The notes under the pieces: generated by a model | The model's database searches: none | What the model was told of the DNA's origin: nothing | The model's input: only the letters and a program-made list of their open reading frames with translations | Source: Aedes albopictus | Taxonomy: Eukaryota; Arthropoda; Insecta; Diptera; Culicidae | NCBI RefSeq assembly: GCF_035046485.1 | Contig: NC_085137.1 | Coordinates: 15,715,346-15,779,345, forward strand | Direction: 5' to 3' | DNA: 64,000 bases | Shown: in pieces, positions 35,716 to 48,143 of the stretch | Layout: the number at the start of each line of letters is the position of its first letter | Position numbering within the stretch: the stretch's first letter is position 1 | Program-made: the position numbers and the translations under genes

Positions 35716-36594
35716 AAACAAACAGTTGTCTTCGTCTCAGGGAAGATACAGGCAAATGTGCGCGTATTTTCTGCATACGAAACATCGTATTATACTCAAC
35801 CACAGAAAAATATTTCTTCGTTGCATTTTGGTGGCGTAGTATGGTCTGGTGGGCAAAAATATAACATAATTGATATATTTTGACCGTTATTTCAAAGCTA
35901 CATTATCTCAATTAAAAAGTTTTCTGCTGAATCTGCTTTGCACACATGATTTGATTAGGGTTGTGAAGAATCTGACGGACGTTTCAAATACACAACTACA
36001 CCCTAATTTTTGACCACCCTATGTACCATAGTGTCACGTAGAAAGTGTGACGGAAATTCATGTTCTGCCCGAAATAGATTCGGACTAGATGGAAATAGAA
36101 CTCGAGGGACAATTGTTCAATCTTATTATTTTAAGGAAATGGTAGTTGTTTTACAATAAGGGGACTCACAAAATAGCCTGAATTGCTGCGTAATCCACGA
36201 TTTTCTGCTATTTGGAATACGTCTTTAAATTACGAATGGAATAATTAAAGATATTCTTGGGGGACGCGATGTTAAATCAGAAAAAATCTTTAATCAGCGA
36301 TTCACGCTGATTAGTGAATATACCCCTTATGTTTTTACATGATATGAAAGTCAATTTATGAATTAGTCATTGGGCGATGTGCAAGAATAAAATCGATTAT
36401 TATTCGTCGGTGCTCAGTATGACTGGATTTAGATAAAAACCCTTATAATTGAGGCGTTTCTTAATTCAGCTAAAAGCAGTTAGTTGGTGGACCTGGAGTG
36501 TAGCTTCTAGTTACGCAATTTCATTTATGCCAGGCGACTACTGATATTGCATCACGTCACTATCACTTTAGGCTGATCAATGTCAAGACGATAA
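35716..36594. other. unassigned
   Basis: AT-rich; no supported feature. Confidence 0.3.
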
Positions 36595-36596
36595 TA

Positions 36597-37504
36597 ACCT
36601 TCACGTACCCGACCCCCGACAACTCATTTTCAAAATGGTGGCATTTCGTCAATTTTCATTCGATTTTTTTAAAGTCGCCCTCGACCGATCAAAAATTGAT
36701 GCTAGTTCATTATACTCAAGTGGACAAGCAATATCCGGAACCATTCCGGAAATATTCCGGATTGTGCTGGGCTCAGGGGGTTGCCGAAATGGCTAAAAGT
36801 GATTATTTCATGTGTTATTGTGTTTGAACCTTCGATTTTCAGCGATGTTTTTACTGCAAACAGTGAAACACAACGGCGATAACCAGATTTGAATAAGTTG
36901 ACCCATCCGGATCCGTGACAGATTTAGAAGGGCCTCATTGGGGACACTTCTAGTTTTCAACCTAAACATGCCGTGCGGTATATAATAATCTTCATGATTT
37001 CGAATGACTGAGTCAGAAACGATAGACTGAAGTCTGTATCAACTAATACGTCCATCCCGGAACATCTAGCATAGGTTCCACGGGGGTGTTTTCGGAGACA
37101 TTTCTGATTTGCAACCAAAACTTGCCATGCGACGTACCAATCTTCATGATTTCGAGAGAATAAGGCCGAAAAAATCGACTGAAGCTATGTATCAACTGAT
37201 ATGGCCGCCCCGGAACATCTGTAACAGGTTCCGCGGGGGCCTCTCAAACACAACAACACATAAAATAATCACTTTTAGCCATTTGGCAAAACAGATCCCT
37301 CCCACACCTCCTGATCCCAGTACAATCCGGAATATCTCGAATATCTCCGGAAAGATTCCGGATATTACATGGCCACTTGAGTATAATAAACTTGCACCAA
37401 TTTATGATCGATTGAGGGCGACTTCAAAAAAAATCGGATGAAAATTGACGAAATGCCAGCATTTTGAAAATGAGTTGTCAGTCAGGGGTCGGGTACGTGA
37501 AGGT
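36597..37504. mobile_element. TA-flanked foldback MITE, 908 bp
   Basis: ACCTTCACGTACCCGACCCC at the left and its inverse at the right, TA on both sides (36595-36596, 37505-37506), and arms of about 230 bp. The centre holds two direct units 151 bp apart (TCTTCATGATTTCGA at 36990 and 37141, each followed by CCGGAACATCT and AGGTTCC). Confidence 0.8.
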
Positions 37505-37506
37505 TA

Positions 37507-38699
37507 ACAGGCAACGACTTGAAATCGACCCGCGCTGACCACTGATGTTTTGATAATTTTTGACAAACCTCAGAACTTTCAATAACTTACATCAAGCCCG
37601 TGCACAAGGTGGGGGTTTTGGGGGTTAAATCCCTCCCATTGTCGATGTTTCATACACTAGGCGCCCCTCCGCCTTATGCCAAAATTAGGAAAAAAACCCT
37701 CCCTTGTCGCCTTTTCTGTGCACGGCCCTGACTTACATGCAAAACTTGTTATTTTGTACTACATTTTTTCGAAGACTACTGTATCAAGAGTACATGCAAC
37801 TCTGTTATTTTCTCATACTAACGGCAAGCGTCACCGACGGCACCGCCGCCTGGTGAGCTAAGGTGGTACCTTTGTGTAAAAGTGTAAAAGTGTATTGGTG
37901 CGAGTATGAAAATTTACACATACTATCATAAATAATGTTACCTTCATCCGGGGTGGCGCTGCTAGCAGTGATCCTTGATTTTCAGCAGTGCTGCATGTCT
38001 TCTTGATCATGTGGTCTTCGATTTTTCCTAGTAAGTTTTCATTCAGATTTTTAACGAATTTCAAAAGATATGGAGTGCCCACTCCATCTGAATCAATCTT
38101 ATTCTGATGGAAAATGGAAAGCCCATCTATGATACACTGAAAGGAGCTTTGCAGTAATGACAAGCACAACAATGTTTTTAAATTTACCATGGCAAAACAT
38201 GATCATCGACCCACCAACGCTTCTTGTGTGCGTTTTGTTTCTTCTCACATCAACCGGTTCGATAGCTGAGTGGTAGCGTGCGAGCATGGTGATGTCAAGA
38301 TTCTTGGTTCGAATCCGGTTGCCAACAGAAACTTTTTTTAATTGAAAATCGAGTCCATGGTAAAATTGAAAACATAATTCTGTTGAATTAAAACGAAACT
38401 CAGTCTGCACAAATTTAGTGGCGTTGTGCATTTAAATTGACCCTCAGAATAGTAATTTTCACCGCAAGCCGCCGTTCAGTGTATGCTCAACATTAATATT
38501 GACAGAGCGAAACTGCTAGGTTCCAACTTTTCTACTAGATTCCGTTTTCTAATGTTTAGCCTTGTAGCTTCTGACTTCTTATATGCCTGGTTAAACCAAT
38601 TACACCAAATTAAACCTCCTTGGACTTTAGGGTCATTTTTGACCCAAGCTGTACACTACGTCAGCAAGCTGTGATGCATTAGGAAGGTTAACAATTGAA
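37507..38699. other. unassigned apart from a tRNA-like segment
   Basis: No gene. It includes the tRNA-like stretch at 38251-38324, annotated separately. Confidence 0.3.
38251..38324 (+). repeat. tRNA-like sequence (tRNA pseudogene or SINE head)
   Basis: CAACCGG (38251-38257) can pair with CCGGTTG (38315-38321), which is followed by CCA. Box A TAGCTGAGTGGT and box B GGTTCGAATCC are near consensus. Spacing between acceptor and D arm is too long, the T stem is weak and no clear anticodon arm forms, so a working tRNA is unlikely. Confidence 0.5.
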
Positions 38700-38900
38700 A
38701 CTCGGTCGATTTTCAGTATAAATTATCAATTCAGTTAAAACTCGGAATTTGGTGCATTTTTCTCCCATTTCATTTATTGGACCTAACTTCGGAAGTGGTG
38801 AGCTGTATAGCACCACTTCCGAAGTTGGGTTCAACTCATGAAATCGGATTTCGTTCGCACCAAATTTCAAGTTTAAACTGAATTGATAATTTCTACAGAC
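38700..38900. mobile_element. small imperfect foldback
   Basis: AAATTATCAATTCAGTT near 38721 is mirrored near 38875. The inner arms include ACTTCGGAAGTGGTG and CACCACTTCCGAAGT around a 10-base loop. Boundaries and duplication are not resolved. Confidence 0.55.
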
Positions 38901-39349
38901 TAACTTAAGCCCATCGGTTTAATGATTGTTATAGTAATCCAAACCATTATGATAGTAAACCCAATTTATCATAACCACTGTTTCATTTATTGTGTCCTTT
39001 ACCAAAAGTTTATTGAAGCGAAGAGTACGCTGATTTTCCTGCGACCATGACCATGTTCCCTCATTCTCCGCGGTGCAGCCTCGATAAGTCAGGAAATTAT
39101 CTCGTATGACAGCGATAAAATTTTAATTTCCTGCTGGCTGCACTCCTGACATTTATACACTCACTGCTTATGCTGGGTGCGAGTGAACAAGAAGAAAGTA
39201 AATTTAGCCGCCAGAGTGTTCAACAAAGTGCAACACCGTAGGGTTACGTGAAATCGGCCTGATTTTCAACGGGGAATAGTTTTGAACAATAGAGGTGGTC
39301 AAAATTCTGTGATATTAGTAAATGATATATATCAAATATCTTAAAATAG
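38901..39349. other. unassigned
   Basis: No supported feature. Confidence 0.3.
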
Positions 39350-39394
39350 TACATACATACATTTATTTGTTCAACATCATTAAGACAAGACATA

Positions 39395-39514
39395 GGGTAA
39401 TTTTCCAATTGTTGCACAGCTAAAAACTCGCCTATTGTTGCACACTCCATGTTATTCTTATGGGGTGTGAAATAATTGGTGAATTTTAGCCGTGCAACAA
39501 TTGAAAAATTACCC
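39395..39514. mobile_element. TA-flanked MITE in RTE 3' end, 120 bp
   Basis: GGGTAATTTTCCAATTGTTG and its inverse, with TA on each side. RTE copy 1 has the uninterrupted GACATAATCAACAATAG (30704-30720), proving the insertion point. Confidence 0.9.
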
Positions 39515-39872
39515 TAATCAACAATAGTACGCCACAATACTCGATTTGTGGCTGCCGCTCTCCATCCTCGCTCGCGCCCAATGCTCGCCAAGTCACGCTC
39601 CACCTGGTCCGCCCATCGTGCTCTCTGCGCTCCACGCCTTCTTGTGCCAACCGGATCAGTTGCAAACACCAGCTTTACAGGGTTGTTGTCCGGCATTCTT
39701 GCAACATGCCCTGCCCACCGTATCCTTCCGGCTTTGACCACCATCTGGATGCTGGGTTCGCCGTAAAGTGCAGCGAGCTCATGGTTCATCCTTCTCCGCC
39801 ACACACCGTTATCCTGCACACCGCCGAAGATCGTTTTTAGCACGCGTCGCTCGAAAACTCCGAGTGCTTGTA

Positions 39873-40787
39873 CAGGGGATAGACAAAATGATCGGGACAG
39901 GCAAAATTTTCCCTTCTCAATAAATATTCAAATAGCTGTAACTTTTCGAAAAGTGCATCAAATATTCTCAAATTTTTACTGTAAGCGGATCAACTAGTTG
40001 CGTATCAGTGGACAAAATTTGGAAAAGATCGGGCTATTCTGCACGAAGTTATAAAGATTCTAGAAAAAGGTATATTTATCCGATAGCCAACTTTGAGCTG
40101 TTATATCTCCGGATTCAATGAACCGAATGCAATGAAATTTTGACCATTTACGACTTACATAGTAAGCTCTGAAAAACGTTTGACTCAACTTGAAATTATT
40201 AACAAGAGAAAAAGTTATAGCGATTTCATTTATTTTATGATTTTTTAGTAAATTGGTCTATTTTTAATATGCATCCCATTACTTTTTCAATGAATTACCG
40301 GCTATGTTGTTACTTTCTTTTAAAACATATTTATATTCAAGACAATTAGAGGGAATATAAATGAACTATAATAAGCATCTTGAATTTTGAAACTAATTTT
40401 AGGAAAATTTGGTGTTTTATTAGAAAAATAAACTAATCGTTATAATTTTCTTCCATGTTAAGAATTTTAAGTTGAGTCAACGGTTTTTTATAGCTCATTA
40501 TATAAGTTATAAATGGTCAAAATTTCATTGCATTCGGTTCATTGAATCCGGAGATATAACAGCTCAAAGTTGGCTATCGGATAAATATACCTTTTTCTAG
40601 AATCTTTATAACTTCGTGCAGAATAGCCCGATCTTTTCCAAATTTTGTCCACTGATACGCAACTAGTTGATACACTTACAGTAAAAATTTGAAAATATTT
40701 GATGCACTTTTCGAAAAGTTACAGCTATTTGAATATTTTTTGAGAAGGGAAAATTTTGCCTGTCCCGATCATTTTGTCTATCCCCTG
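39873..40787. mobile_element. Tc1/mariner-type foldback MITE, 915 bp
   Basis: CAGGGGATAGACAAAATGAT at both ends (inverted), TA at 39871-39872 and 40788-40789, and arms of about 400 bp with high identity. Copy 1 reads GAGTGCTTGCAGGTCC across the site. The ends resemble the foldback at 26762-27942. Confidence 0.9.
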
Positions 40788-42229
40788 TAGGTCCTTCTCG
40801 AGCATGGTCCATGTCTCGTGTCCGTAGAGGATCACCGGTCTTATTAGCGTTTTGTACATGGTGCATTTGGTGCGTGGGTGAATCATTTTCAACCGGCAGT
40901 TTCTTCTGGAGCCCGTAGTAGGCCCGACTTCCGCTAATGATGCGCCTCCGAATTTCACGGCTCACGTTGTTGTCAGCCGTCAGTAAGGATCCGAGGTAGA
41001 CGAATTCCTCCACCACCTCGAAAGTATCTCCGTCTATCGTAACATTACTATCCAGACGGATCCGGTCGTGTTCGGTTCCGCCTACCAGCATGTACTTTGT
41101 TTTTGAGGCATTCACCACCAGTCCGACCTTTGCTGCTTCGCGTTTCAGGCGGGTGTACAGCTCGGCCACCACCATTCCAAATGTTCTAGCGATAATGTCC
41201 ATGACCGGATTTTGTGAAAATCGTTCCCCGGCTGTTGAGCCCGGCTCGTCGCATCACACCTTCCAGAGCGATGTTGAAGAGTAGGCATGAGAGTCCGTCA
41301 CCTTGTCGCAGTCCCCGGCGAGATTCGAATGAACTGGATAGTTCACCCGAAACCCTTACGCAGTTTTGCACACCGTCCATCGTTGCTTTAATCAGTCTAG
41401 TCAGCTTCCAAGGAAAACCGTTTTCGTCCATGATTCTCCATAGCTCTGCGCGGTCGATACTGTCGTATGCCGCTTTGAAGTCGATGAACAGGTGATGCGT
41501 TGGGACCTGGTACTCACGGCATTTCTGGAGGATTTGCCGTACGGTAAAGATCTGATCCGTTGTCGACCGGCCGTCGATGAAGCCAGCCTGATAACTTCCA
41601 AGAACTCATTCGTTTTAGGTGACAGACGACGGAAGATGATCTGGGATAGCACTTTGTAGGCAGCATTCAAAATAGTGGTCGCCCTGAAGTTCTCACATTC
41701 CAAATGGTCGCCTTTCTTGTGAATGGGGCAGATTACCCCTTCTTTCCACTCCTCCGGTAGCTGTTCGGTTTCCCAGATCCTGACTATCAACCGATGCAGA
41801 CAGGTGGCCAACTTTTCTGGGCCCATCTTGATGAGTTCAGCTGCGATACCATCCTTACCAGCTGCTTTGTTGGTTTTGAGCTGGTGAATGGCATCCTTAA
41901 CTTCCCTCAGCGTGGGAGTTGGTTCATTTCCGTCCTCTGCTGCACTGGTGTCGTCGTTTCCTCCGTTGGCGTTGCCGTGGGCTCCCGTGCCTACGTTCTC
42001 CACGCCGTTCAGGTGCTGATCGAAGTGCTGCTTCCACCTTTCGATCACCTCACGTCCGTCCGTCAAGAGGCCGTCTTTATCCCTGCATATTTCGGCTCGC
42101 GGCACGAAGCCGTTGCGGGATGCGTTGAGCTTCTGATAAAACTTCCGTGTTTCTTGGGAACGGCACAGCAGATTCCGATGATACAACTCCATTTGTACTG
42201 TTTCAGCATGGTGGCAAGAATGGACCGAA

Positions 42230-42413
42230 CATCAAGAATTCAGTATGAGCATGCTGAGGGAGACGGGTTCAATTTCCGGTCAGTTCAGGAACTTTTCGTA
42301 ATAAAAATTTCCTTGACTTCCTTGGACATGTCTTCGCACCTGCCACACGATATACACATGCAAAGTGGTCATTGGCAGAGGAAGCACTCAGTTTTTTTTA
42401 TTGTGGCAGTGGC
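42230..42413 (+). mobile_element. Feilai-like SINE fragment
   Basis: Contains GGGAGACGGGTTCAATTTCCGG (a degraded box B), CACACGATATACACATGCAA and AGTGGTCATTGGCAGAGG, ending in a T run. It matches the copy at 51058-51301. Confidence 0.65.
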
Positions 42414-42462
42414 GTAGCCAGAAATTGTCTCTGGGAGGGGTTTTCAACGGTCAATGATAACC

Positions 42463-42663
42463 TGGCAATGATATGTTGGCGGCGTAGCAGTCTTTTTACA
42501 AATCAAAAACTAATTTGTTTCTATGTCCGACGTTTGGTATATTTAACATCTTTTCAAATATATCGAAACGTCGGACATAGAAACAAATTAGTTTTTGATT
42601 TGTGAAAAGACTTACGCCGCCAACATATCGTTGCCAGATTCCCTCAGTCGATACTATTCCCTC
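42463..42663. mobile_element. palindromic insert with 14-bp target duplication
   Basis: Two arms of about 80 bp (TGGCAATGATATGTTGGCGG and its inverse) meet at ACGTTTGGTATATTTAACAT, and a 27-bp tail follows only on the right. CGGTCAATGATAAC flanks the whole (42449-42462, 42664-42677). CGAAACGTCGG near the centre recalls the hammerhead 3' part at 62581. Probably a Penelope-like inverted copy. Confidence 0.6.
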
Positions 42664-42677
42664 CGGTCAATGATAAC

Positions 42678-43432
42678 TTTATTGATTGTAACGTTTTACG
42701 TTTTTTTTAGATTTAAAATAATAGAAATTCTGTACTCTTTTGACGTTTTTATCTTTTTAAGCAAAATCACTTGAATTTGAATTGGCTCAATGTGAAATGA
42801 CTAGTCGATAAAGGTTTGTGTCTAAGCTTCAGTACTTGACGTCATCCAGTATGGGATATGTGTAGTGTTTGTAACATTTGTAATGTTCTAGTCGTGAGTT
42901 GTAAATCGAGTTACCGAAGGCGCGAACTCTATGTCGCCATTTCAAATTTAATGTTGAGCGCAATGTTAATGATAATAGGCTCATTATTAGAGCAGGTTTC
43001 TTAGCTTTGGGCAAACTTAGACTCGGTCATTTCGCTTCCACAACGGCTGGCATTTAAAAGTTTCGTGAGTTTTAATTCCAAGTAATATAGTTCGAAATAA
43101 AAATAAATTTATCAGTGAAACTAGTAGTTTGATTCGTTTACATAGAAGGTAAAAAGTGATCGTAGTGAATTTTTTATCCAAATTGAAATGTTAATTTATG
43201 TAGGGTGGGTATTATCGGCAGGTTTGTTCTCTTCGGCATTGGGGGTTTTTGTCAGCCAAATTGCCTGAAACTTGACCATATAATTCAGATTAACTGGGAA
43301 GGATTTGAGACCAACTCTGAGTTCAATAGGTTTCAAAAAAAACCCAAAGACGAAGAGAACAAAATGACCGAGATTTGTTCTTTAGTGTAACGTTTCGAAG
43401 TCGGTGAGACCGACATTCGCGACTTTCTAATC
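42678..43432. other. unassigned
   Basis: AT-rich. No coding support. Confidence 0.3.
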
Positions 43433-43676
43433 AAGTGATTGTATTTGTACTCAAAAAGGTAAATGTTTCTTTTATACTAGATTTTCAATAGTTAATTTAT
43501 TATAACAATAAATTTCGCGTTTGACTTTCCAGCGCTTGGCGTTTTTTGGGTACGGGCTGGAGTTTTGTCGTGCGTCAACCGAAGTCGACTAACAGTGTCC
43601 CCGGTGGTATTTTGGACCGCCAATTTGTCCGAGGACGATCTACGTGAGTCCATGCAATCGTCAAGGCCCGCCCTAA

Positions 43677-45364
43677 CCCGGGTAGAGGCTAATGGCAAAC
43701 AAAGGACAAAATAATAACTGGTTTTACCATCATATCTCGTTTTGCCATTCTTCTGTTATTATGAAAAACTTAAAATGGCAAATCAATAGCAAAATATACA
43801 ATCATAGCAAATCTTGTCATTGATATGTTATTTATGAATAATGCTAAATAACACATCAATAACAAAAATTACCAAGGATGGAAGAAAATCATTTCTAGTG
43901 ATAAATAATACAGGATACGAACAATCCAAGATTGCCTTTGCTCTTGCAGTAGCATGATGCCGACACTTTCGCCCCGTGCTTGTATCATGGGATCACAGGT
44001 AATCAAAGCATCTGATGCACGCTTTATCATGGGATCACACGTTATCGGATCATGTTACAAGTCGCGATAAATTTTATTCATCAGGATTCAAACCATTTAT
44101 GGACCAATAAACAGAATTCATGATGGAAAACAATACATTCATTGGCATATCTTGATATTAGAGCAACAAGAATGCACAAAAAGTAAATGATTTTCGGCAT
44201 TTATCATTTCGACTTCATGATAACGATCACATCATGGCCGCACATGCCACGCGATTCAATTTTCGCGGAGCGTGGTTTGTTATGATGCTTGACGACAAGG
44301 TTCTATCGTTGTTGCTATGATCGCGCGATGCGATTCAACCACGACACATTCAGGATCTTATCATGATCACTAGATTTCCATCCTTGAAAATTACTATCAT
44401 GGTGAAACTTGCAATTTAGCACCTTTTATAATGAATTGTATAAAATATAAAAAAAATAACATAATTTGCATTCCTAGCTAAATTTACCATTATTTTGATA
44501 TTGTGAGAAATTATAAACATTAGGCCCCATAACATATTTTACTCTTAATATACCATTAACTATTATATTATATATTTCAAGCATAACTTTTCAATTCGAC
44601 GTATCTCGCAAAAGTAAACAAATCCGGATTTTCAGCTGTGTGTTTGATTCGCAATGGATTCTATTTGATGCACATCAATTTATGTTAATATTGAACTCAA
44701 ATAATTAAATAGTCTAATTTGTAAAACGACGTATCTATCTACCCTAACAACCCTACGCTGCGCAAACGTTCCTAAATAGGAGAAGCCAGAGTAGATCGCG
44801 GGGCAATGGTGGCTACGTTTATCAAAGTGAATTTGATTTTTAAGTTCGTTTTGTTTTGAGTTGTTAATTTCCACAAAAAAAAACTTTTTTTACATTGATT
44901 GATGAACTTAAATTTTATTGAAGAAAAAAAAATAGCTCATTTTACCTTTCTTCTGCTACTTTGAAATAATTACTGAATCTACCATTATATTAAAATTGAA
45001 TTTGAACAACTAAACCTACCATTATTTTGATCGCCACATAAACAGCTAAATTTGTTCTTATTCTGTTATCAATAACTCAAGAATGTCATATTTTGTTATT
45101 CACCGATAACAGTTAATTTGGGTCTTTTTTTGTTATCAATATCTCAATAATGACTTATTTTGTTCTTCAATTTTATCCGCATGCTTTACCATTACTTTGT
45201 TATTACAATGGCAAAATAAGTTATTTTTAAGTTTTTCTGCTACTAAAGTTTTGTTATTATTTTTGTTATTTTAACTCTTATTTCAAACAAACAAATAACA
45301 CATTTTGCCATTCAAACATTCTGTTTTAATGGTAAAATTTGCCATTCTCTAAGCTCTACCCGGG
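43677..45364. mobile_element. MITE with CCCGGGTAGAG ends, 1.69 kb
   Basis: CCCGGGTAGAGGCTAATGGC at the left; inverted CCCGGGTAGAGCTTAGAGAA, AATGGCAAA at the right. The inside is rich in TTTTGTTATT and AATAACA on both strands. It contains the nested element at 43873-44386, so the unit itself is about 1.17 kb. The target duplication is at most 2-3 bp (AA). Confidence 0.75.
43873..44386. mobile_element. nested hAT-like MITE, 514 bp
   Basis: CAAGGATGGAA ends in inverted orientation, with the exact 8-bp duplication AAAATTAC (43865-43872, 44387-44394). The CAAGG start is shared with the element at 13019-13421. Non-coding. Confidence 0.9.
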
Positions 45365-45810
45365 AAGGGCAGTCAAACGGAATCGAGTGAGGTCGCCTAA
45401 TCCAAATGAAGCGAAGCCAACCCGGGGGTCGCCAATAGCCCACCGTAAAAGGATCCAACCCGTTACAGCCCGGATCCATAACGAGAGCGCGGTCCCCGCG
45501 CGTTGCCAATTATCGTGCGAAGGATCGAAACCCGAACTGATAGTTAGAAGTACTCTTGACCCCGCTCGGCCTAGTAGGAATCTTAGAACGTGAAGCCGAG
45601 TCGTTGGGAAGGGGGGCTTTGCTCTTGAAGGAAAAGTCAATCCGGACGTTTTCGTCACCAAAATTGGAGGCCATCCGTCCAGCCGCCACTCACCCCGCAG
45701 CACTTCGGCCATACCCGCACGGACTCCAAGACTGCTGCGTCGGCGGGTCAATCCTTTCGCCGCCATCGCAACGAAGGTACTCACCGCCATCGTCAAGGTT
45801 CACGCCATCG

Positions 45811-48143
45811 CACACTGTTGCGGATGGCCCAAAAACGTGATCGAAATTGTTTTGACCATGAAAACATGATTTTTGATCTTTGGTGTCTTCAGCAAAGTTT
45901 TTCTATAAAATAAGCCCTAATTTATGGAAATATCAGTTTTGTGATCAATCCCCCTAAAAGTGAGAAACGGTTTCTAACTTTTTTATTTGTAAACTAAAAA
46001 AATATGTTTGTTCAGAGAAGTTGTAGGCAATTTTACTAGAAACAACTTTGCCGAACATACAAAATTTCTATCTTTTGATTTGTATGTACATTTGAGACGT
46101 TTTTTATGAAGCACCCCTAAAAAGCAGTTTTTTGCTTATAACTTTTTCTATGAATTTTTCACGATTTCCAAATGTTCTAGCAAATGATTTGCCTTATTAA
46201 AACGCGTAACTTTTGCGAAGAAAGTATATATCTATCTCTCATATTTATCATGTTATTGGAAATTTCACTTTAAAAAATGCTTATGTTTGACATACCCATT
46301 TGTTAACTTTCGCACGTTTTCGCAGACCAGGATTTTCACATTTGAAAATATGGAACGAGTTTAATCTATTGCAAATATAGCCAGTTTTAGCCTGATTTCG
46401 CCAGCATATTTAAATTTACATACTAGAAATGACTATCATTATAAAATGTGTTATTGTAAAATGACCAAGACATCAAAAAAATGTAGTGCTTTTCTTACAT
46501 GATTTTCCCACATGAAAACGCAAAAACGTTTTCACTGAATCACTTGGAACTGCATCAGATGACTTTCCCATGAAACTTAAGTTTTTTTTCAAATAAACAG
46601 TGGCTCTCATAGTAGTACGATAAGTCTTTTCCACAAAATAATCGATATTTTTAAATGCTCTTGCTAATACTCATAAAATTTTTCGTGTTCATGTACATTT
46701 TGCGAAAATGTTAATTTTCAGAAGGTTCAAATAACAACAACTGATGTTTCGATTAATATTGATTTTTAATTTGTTTACTTGAAAATGAAACTTATCTGTT
46801 AATATTAACACATATAATTGATTACTGTCATCATTAAATGTATTGCTTCCAGTTACTGTTTGTATGTTTTTCTGTCCGAGGAAGCACAAGAGTCACGCAA
46901 CAAAACACCAGGAATTACAGAGAGGATCATAGACGTAAGTTTCCAAAAATCTAAACTAACACAGATCTCCTACATCGTCTGCTTGAAACATCTGATCCCA
47001 TAATAAGGAATATTGGACAATTTCCTAAAAAAACTAGAACACCATAAACGTAGGATGCGAACAACCTTTTGCTCTAAACATATGACGAGATAGTAACTGG
47101 AAGCAATGAAATAAGTGATGACGTTAATCAATGATATGCATTAATAATAACAGATATGTAATAATTTTCAAGTAAACAAATTGAAACCCAATTTTAATCG
47201 AATCATTAGATGCTGTTATTTAAACATTCTGAAAATTTACATTTCTGCAAAGTGTACATGAACTCGAAAAATTTTATGAGCATTAGCAAGATCATTCAAC
47301 AATATCGTTTATTTTGTGGAAGAGACTTATCGTACTACTACGAGAGCCACTGTTTATCTGAAAAAAAAAACTTAAATTTTATGGGAAAGTCATCTGATGC
47401 AGTTCCAAGTGATTCTGTGAAAACGTTTTTGCGTGTTCATGTGGAAAAATAATGCAAGAAAAGCACTGAGTACATTTTTTGACATGTTGATCGTTTTACA
47501 ATAACACATTTTATAATGATAGTCATTTCTAGTATGTAAATTTAAATGTGCAGGCGAAATCAGGCTAGAACTGGCTATATTTGCAATAGATAAAACTCGT
47601 TCCATATTTTCAAATGTGAAAATCCTGGTCTGCGAAAACATGCGAAAGTTAACAAATGGGTATGTCAAACATAAGCATTTTTAAAGTGAAATTTCCTATA
47701 ACATGATAAATATGAGAGATAGATATATACTTTCTTTGCAAAAGTTACGCGTTTTAATAAGGCAAAACATTTGCTAGAACATTTGGAAATCGTGAAAAAT
47801 TCATAGAAAAAGTTATAAGCAAAAAACTGATTTTTAGGGGTGCTTCATAAAAAACGCCTCAAATGTACATACAAATCAAAAGATAGAAATTTTGTATGTT
47901 CGGCAAAGTTGTTTCTAGTGAAATTATCTACAACTTCTCTGAACAAACATATTTTTTTGGTTTACAAATGACAAAGATAGAAATCGTTTCTCACTTTTAG
48001 GGGGATTGATCACAAAACTGATTTTTCCATAAATTAGGGCTTATTTTATAGAAAAACTTTGCCGAAGACACCAAAGATCGAAAATCATGTTTTCATGGTC
48101 AAAACAATTTCAATCACGATTTTATGCCATCCGCAACAGTGTG
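45811..48143. mobile_element. 2.3-kb foldback with about 1.05-kb arms
   Basis: CACACTGTTGCGGATGGC at the left, its inverse at the right. The arms run 45811-46858 and 47092-48143 around a 234-bp spacer and differ by scattered substitutions. CATCG occurs on both outer sides (45806-45810, 48144-48148) as a candidate 5-bp duplication. No ORF. Confidence 0.85.

Larger units (their letters stand above)
39350..42196 (-). pseudogene. RTE-clade LINE copy 2, 5'-truncated
   Basis: Minus strand, from MELYHRNLLCRSQETRKFY (42192 downward) through NKAAGKDGIAAELIK, EEWKEGVICPIHKKGD, NAAYKVLSQIIFRRL, then after a frameshift HLFIDFKAAYDSID, RQGDGLSCLLFNIALEG and VGLVVNASKTKYMLV, to the C-terminal QRARWADQVERDLASIGRE. 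The upstream endonuclease is lost. Between TIFTKSG and DIIARTFG the expected FLGFADD catalytic box is absent, exactly as in copy 1. The tail is TGAACAAATAAATGTATG. MITEs at 39395-39514 and 39873-40787 interrupt it. The family is known to provide RT and integration functions in mosquitoes; this copy cannot. Confidence 0.85.

Noticed and set aside
38251..38324. Functional tRNA gene
   Set aside because: Boxes and acceptor pairing exist, but the D arm, anticodon arm and T stem do not form a standard cloverleaf.
41794..42417. 207-codon plus-strand frame
   Set aside because: Antisense of the RTE RT domain extending into a SINE fragment.
45356..45796. 146-codon minus-strand frame
   Set aside because: No motifs; the plus-strand frame with splice-like context is the better reading of this GC-rich stretch.
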